A DNA stretch of 64,000 nt from a virus. Under the pieces are notes generated by a model, which searched no databases, was not told the origin of the DNA, and worked only from the letters and a program-made list of their open reading frames with translations. The translations under genes were made by a program, and so were the position numbers. The stretch covers positions 1 through 64,000 of the IMG/VR virus record IMGVR_UViG_3300034356_001232; one strand, 5' to 3'. Every line of letters starts with the position of its first letter. The first letter of the stretch is position 1. Below are positions 32,540 through 42,475 of this stretch, in pieces.

Positions 32540-35500
32540 TGGAAAACAAAGTAAATCAGAATATCATTGGGCTTAATCTAGACTCTATTAACTGGCAGGT
32601 TAAGGAGAATCAGATTACGTGGGCGTTGAATGCTAACGTCCAGTCTCATGATGGCAATTCTATTACTTATACAAATGAACCTGGTAATACCGAGTGTTAT
32701 ACTTTTGACACAGGAAACTTAGCAGGATTTGTAGTTGTTGGATTTTTAAATATTGTTGAGCAATCTAAGGTTGTTTTGTTCCTAAGTCATCCTGACGGAA
32801 GATCTCGTATAGGTTCAATTACTTCTATCAATGATTCTTGCTTAGACATAGAAATAACTGAGAAAGATTGTGGCTGTAAAGAAGGTACAATTATTCAAGA
32901 AGCAACTGTTGTAGAAAGTTTACCTGAGCCGGTAACTACATTAGTTTGTCCAGAGGGATTTACATTTAACCCAGACACACTTCAGTGCGAACAACTATCT
33001 TACACAGTAATTAATGAGAATGGAATTACCTACAATGCCATAGAAAGTTGTGTAAACGGTAGTCCTTGTGGAGTAGTATCTACTCATGGTTGTCTATTAC
33101 CTAAAGTGTATGCAAGCAACTGGACTACATTAACACCTCCTGACTATGCTTCAATAGCAACTGAACTTACACAACAGTTTTGGATTCCTAACGATACTTT
33201 GCCTCCAGATCCTATCTTCAATAACAGTACATATGTTAAGACCATTGCTGTACAGGCTGATTTAGATCCTACAAACGTTTCTTGCAGAACTTGTCACACA
33301 ATACCTACTACTAGCGTAATACCTTCTGGTTGGATTGGATTTGCAGAAACTGTCTGTATCACACAAACAAAAGAATATTTCTTAGCGGTTAGTGCGGACG
33401 ATTCTCTTCGAGTTTTTATCGATGGAGTAATTGTCTTGGACATTGACGCTAACGACCCTACTAAAAGATTATACAATGCTGCACCACCACTTGGAGGAGA
33501 CAACGGGTCTACTATGTGGTCAAGGCTTAATATCTTCCCGATTACCATTACTTCAGGAAGTCACGTATTTAGATTTGAGTACAAGAATACCGCAGGTATA
33601 GGAATGTTTGCCTACGAGCTGTATGACATGACTCTTGCTGAGTTGTTGTCAGTTAGTAGTGAAGTAAACCTAAGATCTAAGATAGTATTAAGTAACGGCA
33701 AACAAATCAGTTCAAAACCTAAACGCCCTATAAGTGCTGGAGGAGAAGGAGCTGCTTTCATAGAACTAACTAATGCTTGTCCTGATGGTTATGAACTTGT
33801 AGTAGATGAGAACTGTGCGCCTATCTGTAGAGCTATTCTGGAAACAGAAAGAATAGCAGTATCAGGTATTGCTACTTGTTGTAAGTACGAAGACATTATT
33901 GTTGACGATTGTTTAGACGAATGTCCTAATAGTTGTGTTGAGTACGTACTCGATTATGTTGCTGATGCGGTTTATTCTAATCCAGCAATTACGGACCCAC
34001 AGGCTAGCATTCCTAAATACTTCAGATACATTGACTGTGACGGTAACCCAGTTACAGATAGTATCTTAACTACCTCTAAGAGATTTACAGCGAGAAGAGG
34101 TACTTTGGAACTAGACAGTATCTACTTGGCAATTGTACAAGAGAGTTCAGTTCCAGATTCTACAACTGGAACTTTTGCTAAAACCAACTGCTGTTTAAAT
34201 TTTGATCCTGCTTTCCCAGTAAATGCAGAGTATCGCATAGATGACTGTGAAACCAAAGTTTATTATATTAGTCGGAATAATCCACCTCGCTATTTTTCTA
34301 CACTGTATCCTTATGGAAAAGACTCCTGTGGGAACAATCGTTCTTGCATTAAAGAAAGCTGCGAAGATTCTAAGTTGTTTCCTGATTTCTGCATTCCAGA
34401 AACTCACATAACAGCTGTTACAAGCGGAGGTCAGTTGGCTGCCGGTATGTATTCTTTTGCCGTAGCATACGCTGACGAGGGAGGAATCGAGCTAACAGAC
34501 TACTCAGACTTAACTAATGGTATTCCAATCTTTGAAAGAGCAATTAGTGAGCAGACAGAATACGTTACTGCTAAGTCTATCAACGTACAGATTAATCACA
34601 AGACTCGTATATTTGAGTACTTCAATCTGATTGTAGCTGAGAACATCAATACTACAACTACCTACCACTTAGTAGGTACTTTCCGAGTTAATCAATACAC
34701 AGACCAAGATAGCGTTATCTACACAGGAGATTACAAGTCAACCTTCTCGTCTATTGTTCCTTTGATTCGTAGTCCTCATTATGAAACTGCAAATATTATC
34801 GAGAAGCAGAATGATATCTTGATGCTTGCAGACCTTGAGGAGTATCCTAAGTTTAACTTCCAACCGTTTGCCTCTAGGATTAAATTACTTTGGGAAACTG
34901 TTGAGATGCCTGCCGATGGACAATTTGATTACAGTAATCCTGAGATATCTTACTTCTTCCGCACATACCAACGTGATGAGGTTTATCCTTTTGGAATCAA
35001 GTTCCGTCTAAAGAATGGTAAGTACACAGATGTATTCCATATCCCCGGACGACTTGTTACCGGCAATGACCTAGATGTAGAATACTCAGCAACTAACAAA
35101 GATGTTTTTGTTGGAGAAACTGATTGTACTATCCCTACTGAATTACCTAGGTGGAAAGTATACAACACAGCCGGCATCGGGTCTAGCGTACCTTTAGATC
35201 CAGCACAAGCTACTGATGTTGAAAAACAATACAGTTGTGCTATCACAGTAAAGCATCGTGGAGAATTTGCATATTGGGAATCTACCGAGACCTATCCTTG
35301 TTACGATGAGGTATGGGGACAGTCAAAGAATCCTAACGCACCCTACTACGATCCAGAGGCTTTGGGTGGTAAACCTATTCGTCACCACAAGTTCCCTGAC
35401 TCTGCCGTTACCCACATCCACGATAATAAGATTGCTAGTGGAGGACAGTTCTCAGCAGCAGTAACAAACGACTCTAAAACTTACCTCTATCCTATCGGGG

Positions 35501-38500
35501 TACGAGTAGATGAAGCTGTCATAGTTTCTTTGCTTAACCAGAAAAATCCAGATGGTACTTACGCTTACACAGTGTATGATCCAATCCGTCGTATCGATGT
35601 TCCTGTTAAGGACGTTGTCTGTGGTTTTGAATTGGTACGTGGCAATCGTGTAGGCAATAAGTCAGTTATCGCAAAGGGTTTAATGTATGATGTTGGAACC
35701 TACGAGGATAACTCAGGAGACGGTCCAATCAAAAAATACTACTACTCAAACTATCCTTACAATGATTTAAGGACAGATCCTTATTTGATGAATGACAATC
35801 GTTGGTATAATGAACCAATGAAGACTTTGTTGTTCGAAGATCCTACAACTGTAGGTGCCGTAGGAGGATTCTCTACTGTGCCTATCATAGGAAACAATAG
35901 ATTTACTTTCTACTCGCCTGACACTTCTTTCCAGTATCCTAAGATTGGTACAGAGTTGAAAGTAGAAACCGTAGAGTTTGGTCGTGTGCTTGGACACTTT
36001 GTTCCTGTAGCCGAACATCCTCGTTATAGATTACTACAAGACTCTGCTTACTTTGATGCAGGTGCCGTAGCTGGTTTACTTTCTTTTGAGTATGAAGGTA
36101 AGTCAGGTGTGGATGCTACAGTTACCGGTGGAGTTAAATCTGAGGGAGGTATTAAGATTCGCTACGACCAATTACTCATCAATGAGCAATTGATTCTTGA
36201 CATTCTTGAGAAGGTAATTCCTTTTGTAAATTTTGCTTACCAGTACAATTCTATCGCTACTTATAACCAATACGTTGCTGTAGGTTCTACAACCCACAAA
36301 GGAAATACCCGTAGATACATTGACCTTGGCTACTATGCTAATGAAAGAATTGTTCAAGTATTTGACGATGCTCCATTGCATAACCGTCTGAGAGAAACTT
36401 CTGTTTACCTTAAGTTACGTGATTACATTCAAAACCTTGAGTCTCAGTTAATAGATGACTCTCGTTACATCGGTAGTGATCACGGTGATGCTGTAGAGGT
36501 TTTGCATGATAAGAGATTTACTCGTGCCTACTACACTTCTATCAAGCGTCAGTTTCCTAACCAATACGGAATAGTAGACAATCTTAAGTATGTGTCTATC
36601 GGACAAACGAAAGATATTATCCTAAGAACAGACGGTACTGCAGAGCTAAGCTTTAATTACTACCCTGCATTCGGAGGTGATACTTTCATAACTCCTTTTG
36701 CTCTGAAGCGTAAGCATGCTTTCTTTACTCGTAACCTAGTTAACCTTCCTGCCAAACAAGATGGTATGCCTTTTGACTACTGGTTGTCTCCTAACATGGG
36801 ATATCCTAAATACTTCTTAGGTACATCTAGTAATATTAATAACCTTACGGGAATGGATATTGTGTTTGGAGTAGCGGGAGTAGTTGCAGGTATAGCTGCA
36901 TCTGCACTAGGTTCATCTGCTGCCGGCATAGTTTTGGTAGCATCTAGTATTGTTGCTAACCAACTTACCATGTTTGGAATTAACTCTGTATGGTCTAAGT
37001 TCAGCAGTAAGACTGCATTGGACGGTGCATCTACTAGTTTTGCAAACCGTTACTTCAAGGATGGTAGATTCTACACAGCCTCTTATGGTATTCCTATTTT
37101 CTACGTAGAGTCTGATATTAATACTCACTTTAGATTTGGTAGAGACACAGACAAAGAAAACTTCTACCCTAACGTAGGTGGAGGAGTTCCTGACGAATGG
37201 TTGCAAGAGACTACGGTTCCTATTAGATTTGATAACTTCTATCACTACAACGGAACTTATTCTGCTCAAAACTTGAGTCCTAACTTCCCTTACAGATTAA
37301 AGTATCCTAACCTTGAGTGTTTAGTAAATCACCAAAACCGTGTAATCTATTCAGACCAAGCAAGTAAGTCTAATCTTCTTTCTGATAAGTGGTTGTCTTA
37401 TAGACCAGGCAACTATTATGATTTCCCGAAACAAGGTGGTCGCTTAATTGACTTGAATGCTGGAGAGAGTGAAAAGGTTTATGCTCGCTTCGAGAATACC
37501 ACTAAGGTTTACAATGCACGTATCGTGCTTAGTTCTACTTCTCCTTACCAGTTAGAGATTGGTAATGCGGATATGTTTAAACAGAAGCCTGTTGACTTAT
37601 CTACTACGGATCTTGGTTACATTGGATCTCAACACAAAGCTTACGTGAGAACTGAGTACGGAACATTCTGGGTAGATGCCAAGCGTGGTCACGTATATCA
37701 AATCACCGGAGCAGGATTCAACGAAATTAAGTCTGAGCTTAACTTTAACTGGTTCAAAGAAAACCTACCATTCCAGATTCTTAAAGATTTCCCTGAAGCA
37801 GATACAGACGTACCTTCTTTGGGACTAGGAATTGTAATGGGATGGGACGAAAGATTTGAAAGAGTATTTATTACTAAGTTGGATTACCGTGTTCTTCCTG
37901 CATACAGGACCGGCACAACAACCATAGAATACATTACAGACAGACTTGATATTAACTACAGGTATTATGTCTTGAAGACTCCTACCGCAGTAACCAGAGT
38001 AAGACTCGGCAATCCTGTTTACTTTGAGAATAAATCTTGGACAGTAGCTTATGCTCCTAAACTTAAGAACTTTATCTCTTTCTACTCCTTCTTACCGAAC
38101 TTCTTTATCTCGCAGTTAGGACACTTTCAAACTATTGTAAATACTCCTGCAGGTGCATCACTTTGGAATCATAACCTTAACCCATACATCTACCAAACTT
38201 ACTACGGCAAGTTGTATCCGTACATTATTGAGTACGTGGTTAATAGTCTTCCTATGCAATCAACAGTTACCTCTGTTACTATTCTTTCTGACATCCTAGA
38301 ATACTATTCTAAATACGAGTACTATTCACTTGGAACAAGTAACAATACTAACTTAGCTAACTTTAACAAGGCTATCATCTACAACCGTGAGCAGTCTTCT
38401 GGATTAATTAATTTGATTCCTGAAACTTTTGGTAACACTAAGCAAAAAATAATGTATCCAAGAATGACCACTAGCGGTATTGAATCACTACTATCTCGTA

Positions 38501-38772
38501 GGGAAGGTAGATCTACCTTTAATGGTTTCTGGAACATAGCTGCTCAGGGAAATGGCCAGTCATTGTGGACTAATCAGTGGACAGACTTATCAGCAAATTA
38601 TCCTATTGATAAGTTGCCAAACATGAAAGCCATCCGAAACGTAGGATTATCTTATCAGAAGAATAAAATAAAATCTGACTTCACTAGGGTAAGATTAATT
38701 CAAGATAAGTACAATAGATATAAATTTGTGAATAACATTCAGATTAATCAAACAAATCAAACTGCCTTATAA
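32539..38772 (+). CDS. Giant tail protein, crAss-like muzzle/stabilisation type, with PA14-like insert
   Basis: Encodes 2,077 residues. The N-terminus (NQNIIGLNLDSINWQVKENQ, NDGNSITYTNEPGNTE-like) matches the start of large tail-stabilisation/muzzle proteins of crAss-like phages. Residues about 195-370 look like a PA14 domain (YFLAVSADDSLRVFIDG, FRFEYKNTAGIGMFAYELYD), a carbohydrate-binding fold, inserted near the N-terminus. Cys-rich segments follow (CPDGYELVVDENCAPICR; DDCLDECPNSC). Most of the rest is beta-rich with many Tyr. Residues about 1437-1478 are hydrophobic and could insert in a membrane. It probably forms the tail nozzle below the ring proteins. Confidence 0.75.
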   Translation: MENKVNQNIIGLNLDSINWQVKENQITWALNANVQSHDGNSITYTNEPGNTECYTFDTGNLAGFVVVGFLNIVEQSKVVLFLSHPDGRSRIGSITSINDSCLDIEITEKDCGCKEGTIIQEATVVESLPEPVTTLVCPEGFTFNPDTLQCEQLSYTVINENGITYNAIESCVNGSPCGVVSTHGCLLPKVYASNWTTLTPPDYASIATELTQQFWIPNDTLPPDPIFNNSTYVKTIAVQADLDPTNVSCRTCHTIPTTSVIPSGWIGFAETVCITQTKEYFLAVSADDSLRVFIDGVIVLDIDANDPTKRLYNAAPPLGGDNGSTMWSRLNIFPITITSGSHVFRFEYKNTAGIGMFAYELYDMTLAELLSVSSEVNLRSKIVLSNGKQISSKPKRPISAGGEGAAFIELTNACPDGYELVVDENCAPICRAILETERIAVSGIATCCKYEDIIVDDCLDECPNSCVEYVLDYVADAVYSNPAITDPQASIPKYFRYIDCDGNPVTDSILTTSKRFTARRGTLELDSIYLAIVQESSVPDSTTGTFAKTNCCLNFDPAFPVNAEYRIDDCETKVYYISRNNPPRYFSTLYPYGKDSCGNNRSCIKESCEDSKLFPDFCIPETHITAVTSGGQLAAGMYSFAVAYADEGGIELTDYSDLTNGIPIFERAISEQTEYVTAKSINVQINHKTRIFEYFNLIVAENINTTTTYHLVGTFRVNQYTDQDSVIYTGDYKSTFSSIVPLIRSPHYETANIIEKQNDILMLADLEEYPKFNFQPFASRIKLLWETVEMPADGQFDYSNPEISYFFRTYQRDEVYPFGIKFRLKNGKYTDVFHIPGRLVTGNDLDVEYSATNKDVFVGETDCTIPTELPRWKVYNTAGIGSSVPLDPAQATDVEKQYSCAITVKHRGEFAYWESTETYPCYDEVWGQSKNPNAPYYDPEALGGKPIRHHKFPDSAVTHIHDNKIASGGQFSAAVTNDSKTYLYPIGVRVDEAVIVSLLNQKNPDGTYAYTVYDPIRRIDVPVKDVVCGFELVRGNRVGNKSVIAKGLMYDVGTYEDNSGDGPIKKYYYSNYPYNDLRTDPYLMNDNRWYNEPMKTLLFEDPTTVGAVGGFSTVPIIGNNRFTFYSPDTSFQYPKIGTELKVETVEFGRVLGHFVPVAEHPRYRLLQDSAYFDAGAVAGLLSFEYEGKSGVDATVTGGVKSEGGIKIRYDQLLINEQLILDILEKVIPFVNFAYQYNSIATYNQYVAVGSTTHKGNTRRYIDLGYYANERIVQVFDDAPLHNRLRETSVYLKLRDYIQNLESQLIDDSRYIGSDHGDAVEVLHDKRFTRAYYTSIKRQFPNQYGIVDNLKYVSIGQTKDIILRTDGTAELSFNYYPAFGGDTFITPFALKRKHAFFTRNLVNLPAKQDGMPFDYWLSPNMGYPKYFLGTSSNINNLTGMDIVFGVAGVVAGIAASALGSSAAGIVLVASSIVANQLTMFGINSVWSKFSSKTALDGASTSFANRYFKDGRFYTASYGIPIFYVESDINTHFRFGRDTDKENFYPNVGGGVPDEWLQETTVPIRFDNFYHYNGTYSAQNLSPNFPYRLKYPNLECLVNHQNRVIYSDQASKSNLLSDKWLSYRPGNYYDFPKQGGRLIDLNAGESEKVYARFENTTKVYNARIVLSSTSPYQLEIGNADMFKQKPVDLSTTDLGYIGSQHKAYVRTEYGTFWVDAKRGHVYQITGAGFNEIKSELNFNWFKENLPFQILKDFPEADTDVPSLGLGIVMGWDERFERVFITKLDYRVLPAYRTGTTTIEYITDRLDINYRYYVLKTPTAVTRVRLGNPVYFENKSWTVAYAPKLKNFISFYSFLPNFFISQLGHFQTIVNTPAGASLWNHNLNPYIYQTYYGKLYPYIIEYVVNSLPMQSTVTSVTILSDILEYYSKYEYYSLGTSNNTNLANFNKAIIYNREQSSGLINLIPETFGNTKQKIMYPRMTTSGIESLLSRREGRSTFNGFWNIAAQGNGQSLWTNQWTDLSANYPIDKLPNMKAIRNVGLSYQKNKIKSDFTRVRLIQDKYNRYKFVNNIQINQTNQTAL

Positions 38773-38780
38773 TAAGTACC

Positions 38781-39164
38781 ATGATAAAAGAAAAAGAAAT
38801 TTTCACAACAGTTAGACCAGAACTAGTAATTGGTCAACTGTTTCAGTCTCGAGATATGATGCACATAACTCACTTACAGACTCTTAATTTTGCTGAGCAC
38901 AAAGCACTCGGTGATTACTACGGAAGTATTTTAGATTTAACTGACTCTCTGACAGAGACCTATTTTGGTACTATTGGGAAAAGATTAAACTTTAAGATTC
39001 CTCAGTCAGAGTACATGAATGCAACACAGCATTTGACTCAACTTAAAGACTATGTGTTTAAACACAGAAGTGTCTTTGGTGGAGAAAATACTCATCTTCA
39101 AAACATCATCGATGAGATTATTGCTCTAATCACTAAAACATTATACCTTTTAACCCTTACATAA
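38781..39164 (+). CDS. Four-helix-type protein (DUF5856-like)
   Basis: Encodes 127 residues, nearly all helix: MMHITHLQTLNFAEHKALGD, YYGSILDLTDSLTETYFG, and two further helices. The spacing of His, Asp and Glu (H..HL...FAEHKAL...D..D...E) recalls ferritin/Dps-like DUF5856 proteins found in several phages. Metal binding or simply a virion-associated helical protein are both possible. It follows the giant tail gene after 8 nt. Confidence 0.5.
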   Translation: MIKEKEIFTTVRPELVIGQLFQSRDMMHITHLQTLNFAEHKALGDYYGSILDLTDSLTETYFGTIGKRLNFKIPQSEYMNATQHLTQLKDYVFKHRSVFGGENTHLQNIIDEIIALITKTLYLLTLT

Positions 39165-39165
39165 A

Positions 39166-40077
39166 ATGAATCGTTTGCGAAAGTCTTACTCAACTTGCAT
39201 GGAGTGCGGTGGTAAGAAAATGAAATCAGGAGGTAAGTGGATTCAGAAAGCAATTCAGAATCCTGGTTCCTTCACCAAACAAGCACAATCTGCCGGTATG
39301 TCTGTTGCAGGTTTTAAAAACAAAGTTCTTGCTAACAAAGAAGACTATTCTTCTACTACAGTAAAGAGAGCTAACCTAGCTAACACACTATCTAAAATGC
39401 GTAAGGGTCAAGGTGGTATGGACTTTAAAGATCCTATGGGACCTGACCGCATGATGGGAGAGATGACACCTCAAATGCCTAAAGAAAGTCCAGTAGATCA
39501 GAATCTTATGATGGATCAGTTGGAACCTGCAGAGCGTATCCAGCCTCTAGATCCTAAGATGGCTCAAGCTAAGAGCATGGTTAGTGATCTTGAGAAACAA
39601 GCAGAGCGTGATAATGTTCGTGAGTACCAAAGAATGTTGAACCGTAAATACAATGCCGGTTTGTCAGAAGATGGTGCTTGGGGTAAAAACACTCAAGCCG
39701 CTTACGAGAAATACATCTTGGCTAAGAAAGCAACTCCTGCAGCTAAGCCTGGATTTACTGATGGTACAGAACAGAATCCTGTTAGAATGGGAGAGGTAAA
39801 GATTGTTGCTAAGAAGCCTATGGCTCCTGAAAGAGTTTTACCTGTTCGTCCTATCCCTCAGAAACAACCTAGACTAAGCGATTTCATTACTCCTACTTAT
39901 GTTCCTCCTATGGGTGGTCGTAATTTCCAGGACAATACTCGCTTGGCTACTCCCGTTAGACCTATTACTCCTACTAAGAAACCAGTAGTTAATCCTAAGC
40001 AAACTTACTTGAGTCAAACTCCTGTAGGTAGGGTAAGTCTTTCCTATGCAAATTCTCCTTTGTATAAAAAGAAATAA
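39166..40077 (+). CDS. Virion-associated protein with peptidoglycan-binding-like domain
   Basis: Encodes 303 residues. The N-terminus has CMECGGKKMKSGGKW and a short helical domain. Residues about 150-185 (YQRMLNRKYNAGLSEDGAWG followed by KNTQAAYEKY) match the PG_binding_1 pattern of a helical peptidoglycan-binding domain with its DGxxGxxT core. The C-terminal third is Pro/Lys-rich and unstructured. It may ride in the virion and help cross the cell wall at entry. It is next to a zinc protease gene, supporting an entry role. Confidence 0.6.
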   Translation: MNRLRKSYSTCMECGGKKMKSGGKWIQKAIQNPGSFTKQAQSAGMSVAGFKNKVLANKEDYSSTTVKRANLANTLSKMRKGQGGMDFKDPMGPDRMMGEMTPQMPKESPVDQNLMMDQLEPAERIQPLDPKMAQAKSMVSDLEKQAERDNVREYQRMLNRKYNAGLSEDGAWGKNTQAAYEKYILAKKATPAAKPGFTDGTEQNPVRMGEVKIVAKKPMAPERVLPVRPIPQKQPRLSDFITPTYVPPMGGRNFQDNTRLATPVRPITPTKKPVVNPKQTYLSQTPVGRVSLSYANSPLYKKK

Positions 40078-40085
40078 ACTTTAGA

Positions 40086-41828
40086 ATGCAAATCAAAGAG
40101 CTTTATAAAAAATTCTTGAAAGCCAAGGGTTCTAGTATTAACTACAGAAACCTTGCAGCTGGCAAAAAGATTGATGTCAGCAAGAAGGGTTTGTGGGACA
40201 AAAAGAAGAAACAAGTAATTGTTCCTTCCAACCGTATCACAATGAAAGGACCCAACGGTGAACAAGATTTTTTTAAAAAGCCCGTAGTTGCCACTGGGTT
40301 GCAGTCAGGACAGCAAGTAATGATGCAACCTGGTGGTGAGTACTACTTCCCCAATGATAAGGCCGTACACGAAGTACGTATGCAAAGTGGAGGAAGTGTT
40401 TTTTCTAGAAAAAAGATTGGCGTTCCTGACGAGGATCCACAGTTAGTTAGACCTCCTGACTTACCTACATTGCCTAGTGATGCTGGTACTGTTAATAAAT
40501 GGCTTTACCAAAAAGCAGATAAAAGACAGAAAAAACTTCAATCTCAGTTTGATGCAGAAAGATCATTAGAGAAAGAAGCTAAGTACACAGGAAGTGGTGA
40601 TTATGCTGATTTACTCACTGCTGAGTTCTATGGACCCAACAAAACGTTTGATGATTTAAATGATGAGGACAGAAGTAAAATCTCTAACATTATTCAGAAT
40701 CGCCAAAAGAATCTAGATACTATTAGTTTGGTATCCGCAGATTTAACTAATCAAAATATTAAGGCAGGTTACGATCCTAACTACCACAGGATGTATTTAC
40801 CTCCTGTTCCTACAGAACGAGGCGTACATTCGCATGAGTTTTCTCACGTAGGAGATCAAGCTGGTTTTCAGGATGGTGTTAATCCTGGAGTAGGTACATA
40901 CTTTACAGAGCAACTCAATAAATCTGTTTACCCAAAAGAAAGTCCTGACTACTTGAATCAACCTTCTAGTCTTAAAAAGAACAAGACCATTGGGCAAAAC
41001 GTAGAAGAGGGATACAGCGAGGCTGAATACCTGCAAGATCCTTCTGAGGTAAAGGCAAGACTCCGGGCTTTAAGAGATTCTTCTATTCAACAAGGGTACA
41101 AGTTACTTGAACCTGGTTATGACATTAATAAGTACAAGGAAGGATTTAACCAAGAGGAAAAGAAGCAGTACGAGCAACTTAAGAAGTCTGGTTTATCTGA
41201 TGATAAGATAAATCAGATGATGTACTTGTTTGCTAAAAATAATCAAGCACAACCTGCAGTAGCAAAGAATGGTGCAGTAATGGTAGAACTTAATCCTAAC
41301 ACACTAGGATTCCAAGATGGTGGTTCAGTCCAAACAGACATTACTACTTCTATAAAACAAAAACCATCTCCAACACAAGATGCGTTTGATGCTATGCTAG
41401 CTAAGTATGAAGCTAGTAAAACAACTCCTGAAGAGGATGCTAGTGTTCCAGAAGATATGGGATTCCAATCAGGAGGAGAGTTACCGGTAGTTATTGATTC
41501 TTTGTTCTCCAACTTTCGAAGTGGCATCGGTAGAAAATATGCTCAAAACGGAATGGCTATTCCTGGTGTGAATGGTACTGTAGTAGCTAACACCAATGCT
41601 CCTGTTGCTGAGAAGTTTAAGAAAGCTATGGAAGAGGGAGGAGAGTTAGAGGAGGAAGAAGACGATGACGATAAAGAAATGGTAGACGGAGTAGCAAGTA
41701 TTCTGCGCAGAGTAAAAGATAAAAACAATCGACAAGATTTGGCTAAGCAATTGGCTAAGCAGTTTGACCAAGAAGAGGTTAAATATAATCTAGCTGACTT
41801 CCTAAAGAAATCCAAAGTAAAGAAATGA
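40086..41828 (+). CDS. Virion-associated zincin-type metalloprotease
   Basis: Encodes 580 residues. The N-terminus is basic with Gly-rich turns (QSGGSVFSRKK). The centre has ERGVHSHEFSHVGDQ, an HExxH motif with His250, Glu251 and His254; downstream glutamates (EEGYSEAEYLQDPSEVKARL) supply a likely third ligand and resemble phage proteins of this class. The C-terminal 190 residues contain short repeats of the type GFQDGGSVQ/GFQSGGELP and acidic tracts. Probably packaged cargo. The next start overlaps its stop (ATGA). Role in capsid maturation or in the infected cell is open. Confidence 0.65.
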   Translation: MQIKELYKKFLKAKGSSINYRNLAAGKKIDVSKKGLWDKKKKQVIVPSNRITMKGPNGEQDFFKKPVVATGLQSGQQVMMQPGGEYYFPNDKAVHEVRMQSGGSVFSRKKIGVPDEDPQLVRPPDLPTLPSDAGTVNKWLYQKADKRQKKLQSQFDAERSLEKEAKYTGSGDYADLLTAEFYGPNKTFDDLNDEDRSKISNIIQNRQKNLDTISLVSADLTNQNIKAGYDPNYHRMYLPPVPTERGVHSHEFSHVGDQAGFQDGVNPGVGTYFTEQLNKSVYPKESPDYLNQPSSLKKNKTIGQNVEEGYSEAEYLQDPSEVKARLRALRDSSIQQGYKLLEPGYDINKYKEGFNQEEKKQYEQLKKSGLSDDKINQMMYLFAKNNQAQPAVAKNGAVMVELNPNTLGFQDGGSVQTDITTSIKQKPSPTQDAFDAMLAKYEASKTTPEEDASVPEDMGFQSGGELPVVIDSLFSNFRSGIGRKYAQNGMAIPGVNGTVVANTNAPVAEKFKKAMEEGGELEEEEDDDDKEMVDGVASILRRVKDKNNRQDLAKQLAKQFDQEEVKYNLADFLKKSKVKK

Positions 41829-42289
41829 AACAGATGATTAAACGTAAAGACGGTTCGTATTCTCAAAGAGGTCTTTGGGATAACATCCGTGCCAATAGAG
41901 GCAGTGGTAAAAAGCCTACTTCTGAGATGCTTAAACAAGAAAAAAAGATTAAAGCCAAGTCTATGGCTAGCGGAGGCAGTCTTTATAATAGCTATATGGC
42001 AAAAGGCGGAACAATACGCCACACAACCAAAGGTCCTGGCGCCAACTACCGTCCTACAAAGTCAGGTGCAGGTATGACTGCCAAAGGTGTTGCTGCATAT
42101 CGTAGAGCCAACCCAGGTTCTAAATTACAGACAGCAGTAACAGGTAATGTTAAACCCGGCAGTAAAGCTGCTGGTCGTAGAAAATCTTACTGTGCTCGTT
42201 CACTTGGGCAGTTACAGAGAGCTTCTCAAAAAACCAAGAATGATCCTAACTCAAGAATACGTCAAGCACGTAGACGTTGGAAATGCTAA
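41825..42289 (+). CDS. Basic DUF5872-type protein
   Basis: Encodes 154 Lys/Arg-rich residues. The part from residue 68 (GANYRPTKSGAGMTAKGVAA, YRRANPGSKLQTAVTG, RRKSYCARS, SRIRQARRRWKC) is a well-conserved signature of DUF5872 as I remember it, found in large DNA viruses and phages. The first 65 residues (KRKDGSYSQRGLWDNIRANR) are a Lys-rich lead. Likely a virion DNA-binding or internal protein. Its start overlaps the protease stop. Confidence 0.7.
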   Translation: MKQMIKRKDGSYSQRGLWDNIRANRGSGKKPTSEMLKQEKKIKAKSMASGGSLYNSYMAKGGTIRHTTKGPGANYRPTKSGAGMTAKGVAAYRRANPGSKLQTAVTGNVKPGSKAAGRRKSYCARSLGQLQRASQKTKNDPNSRIRQARRRWKC

Positions 42290-42313
42290 CCACTAAACTA
42301 AACTAACTATAAA

Positions 42314-42475
42314 ATGGCAACCGCAGCAAAATCAACCAAATCAAAATCAACTTCAACCGCACTAAAGTTTAAAACTAGACCTAAAGTAAGAAGGAAGGGA
42401 GTTGTAGCAAAGACTAAAGCATCTAAGCTAAAGTCTAGTAAGAATTATCTAAAGAAAAGCAGAGGTCAGGGGTAA
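42314..42475 (+). CDS. Tiny very basic protein (53 aa)
   Basis: ATG at 42314 gives MATAAKSTKSKSTST..., nearly half Lys/Arg/Ser/Thr, ending KSRGQG at 42475. The composition resembles histone H1-tail-like or protamine-like peptides. Immediately after the DUF5872 gene, it could help neutralise packaged DNA. Its stop codon lies inside the terminator hairpin. Confidence 0.65.
   Translation: MATAAKSTKSKSTSTALKFKTRPKVRRKGVVAKTKASKLKSSKNYLKKSRGQG

Noticed and set aside
34608-34615. Perfect TATATTTG box on the plus strand
   Set aside because: Inside the giant tail gene, no TTG at 19 nt and no gene start nearby.
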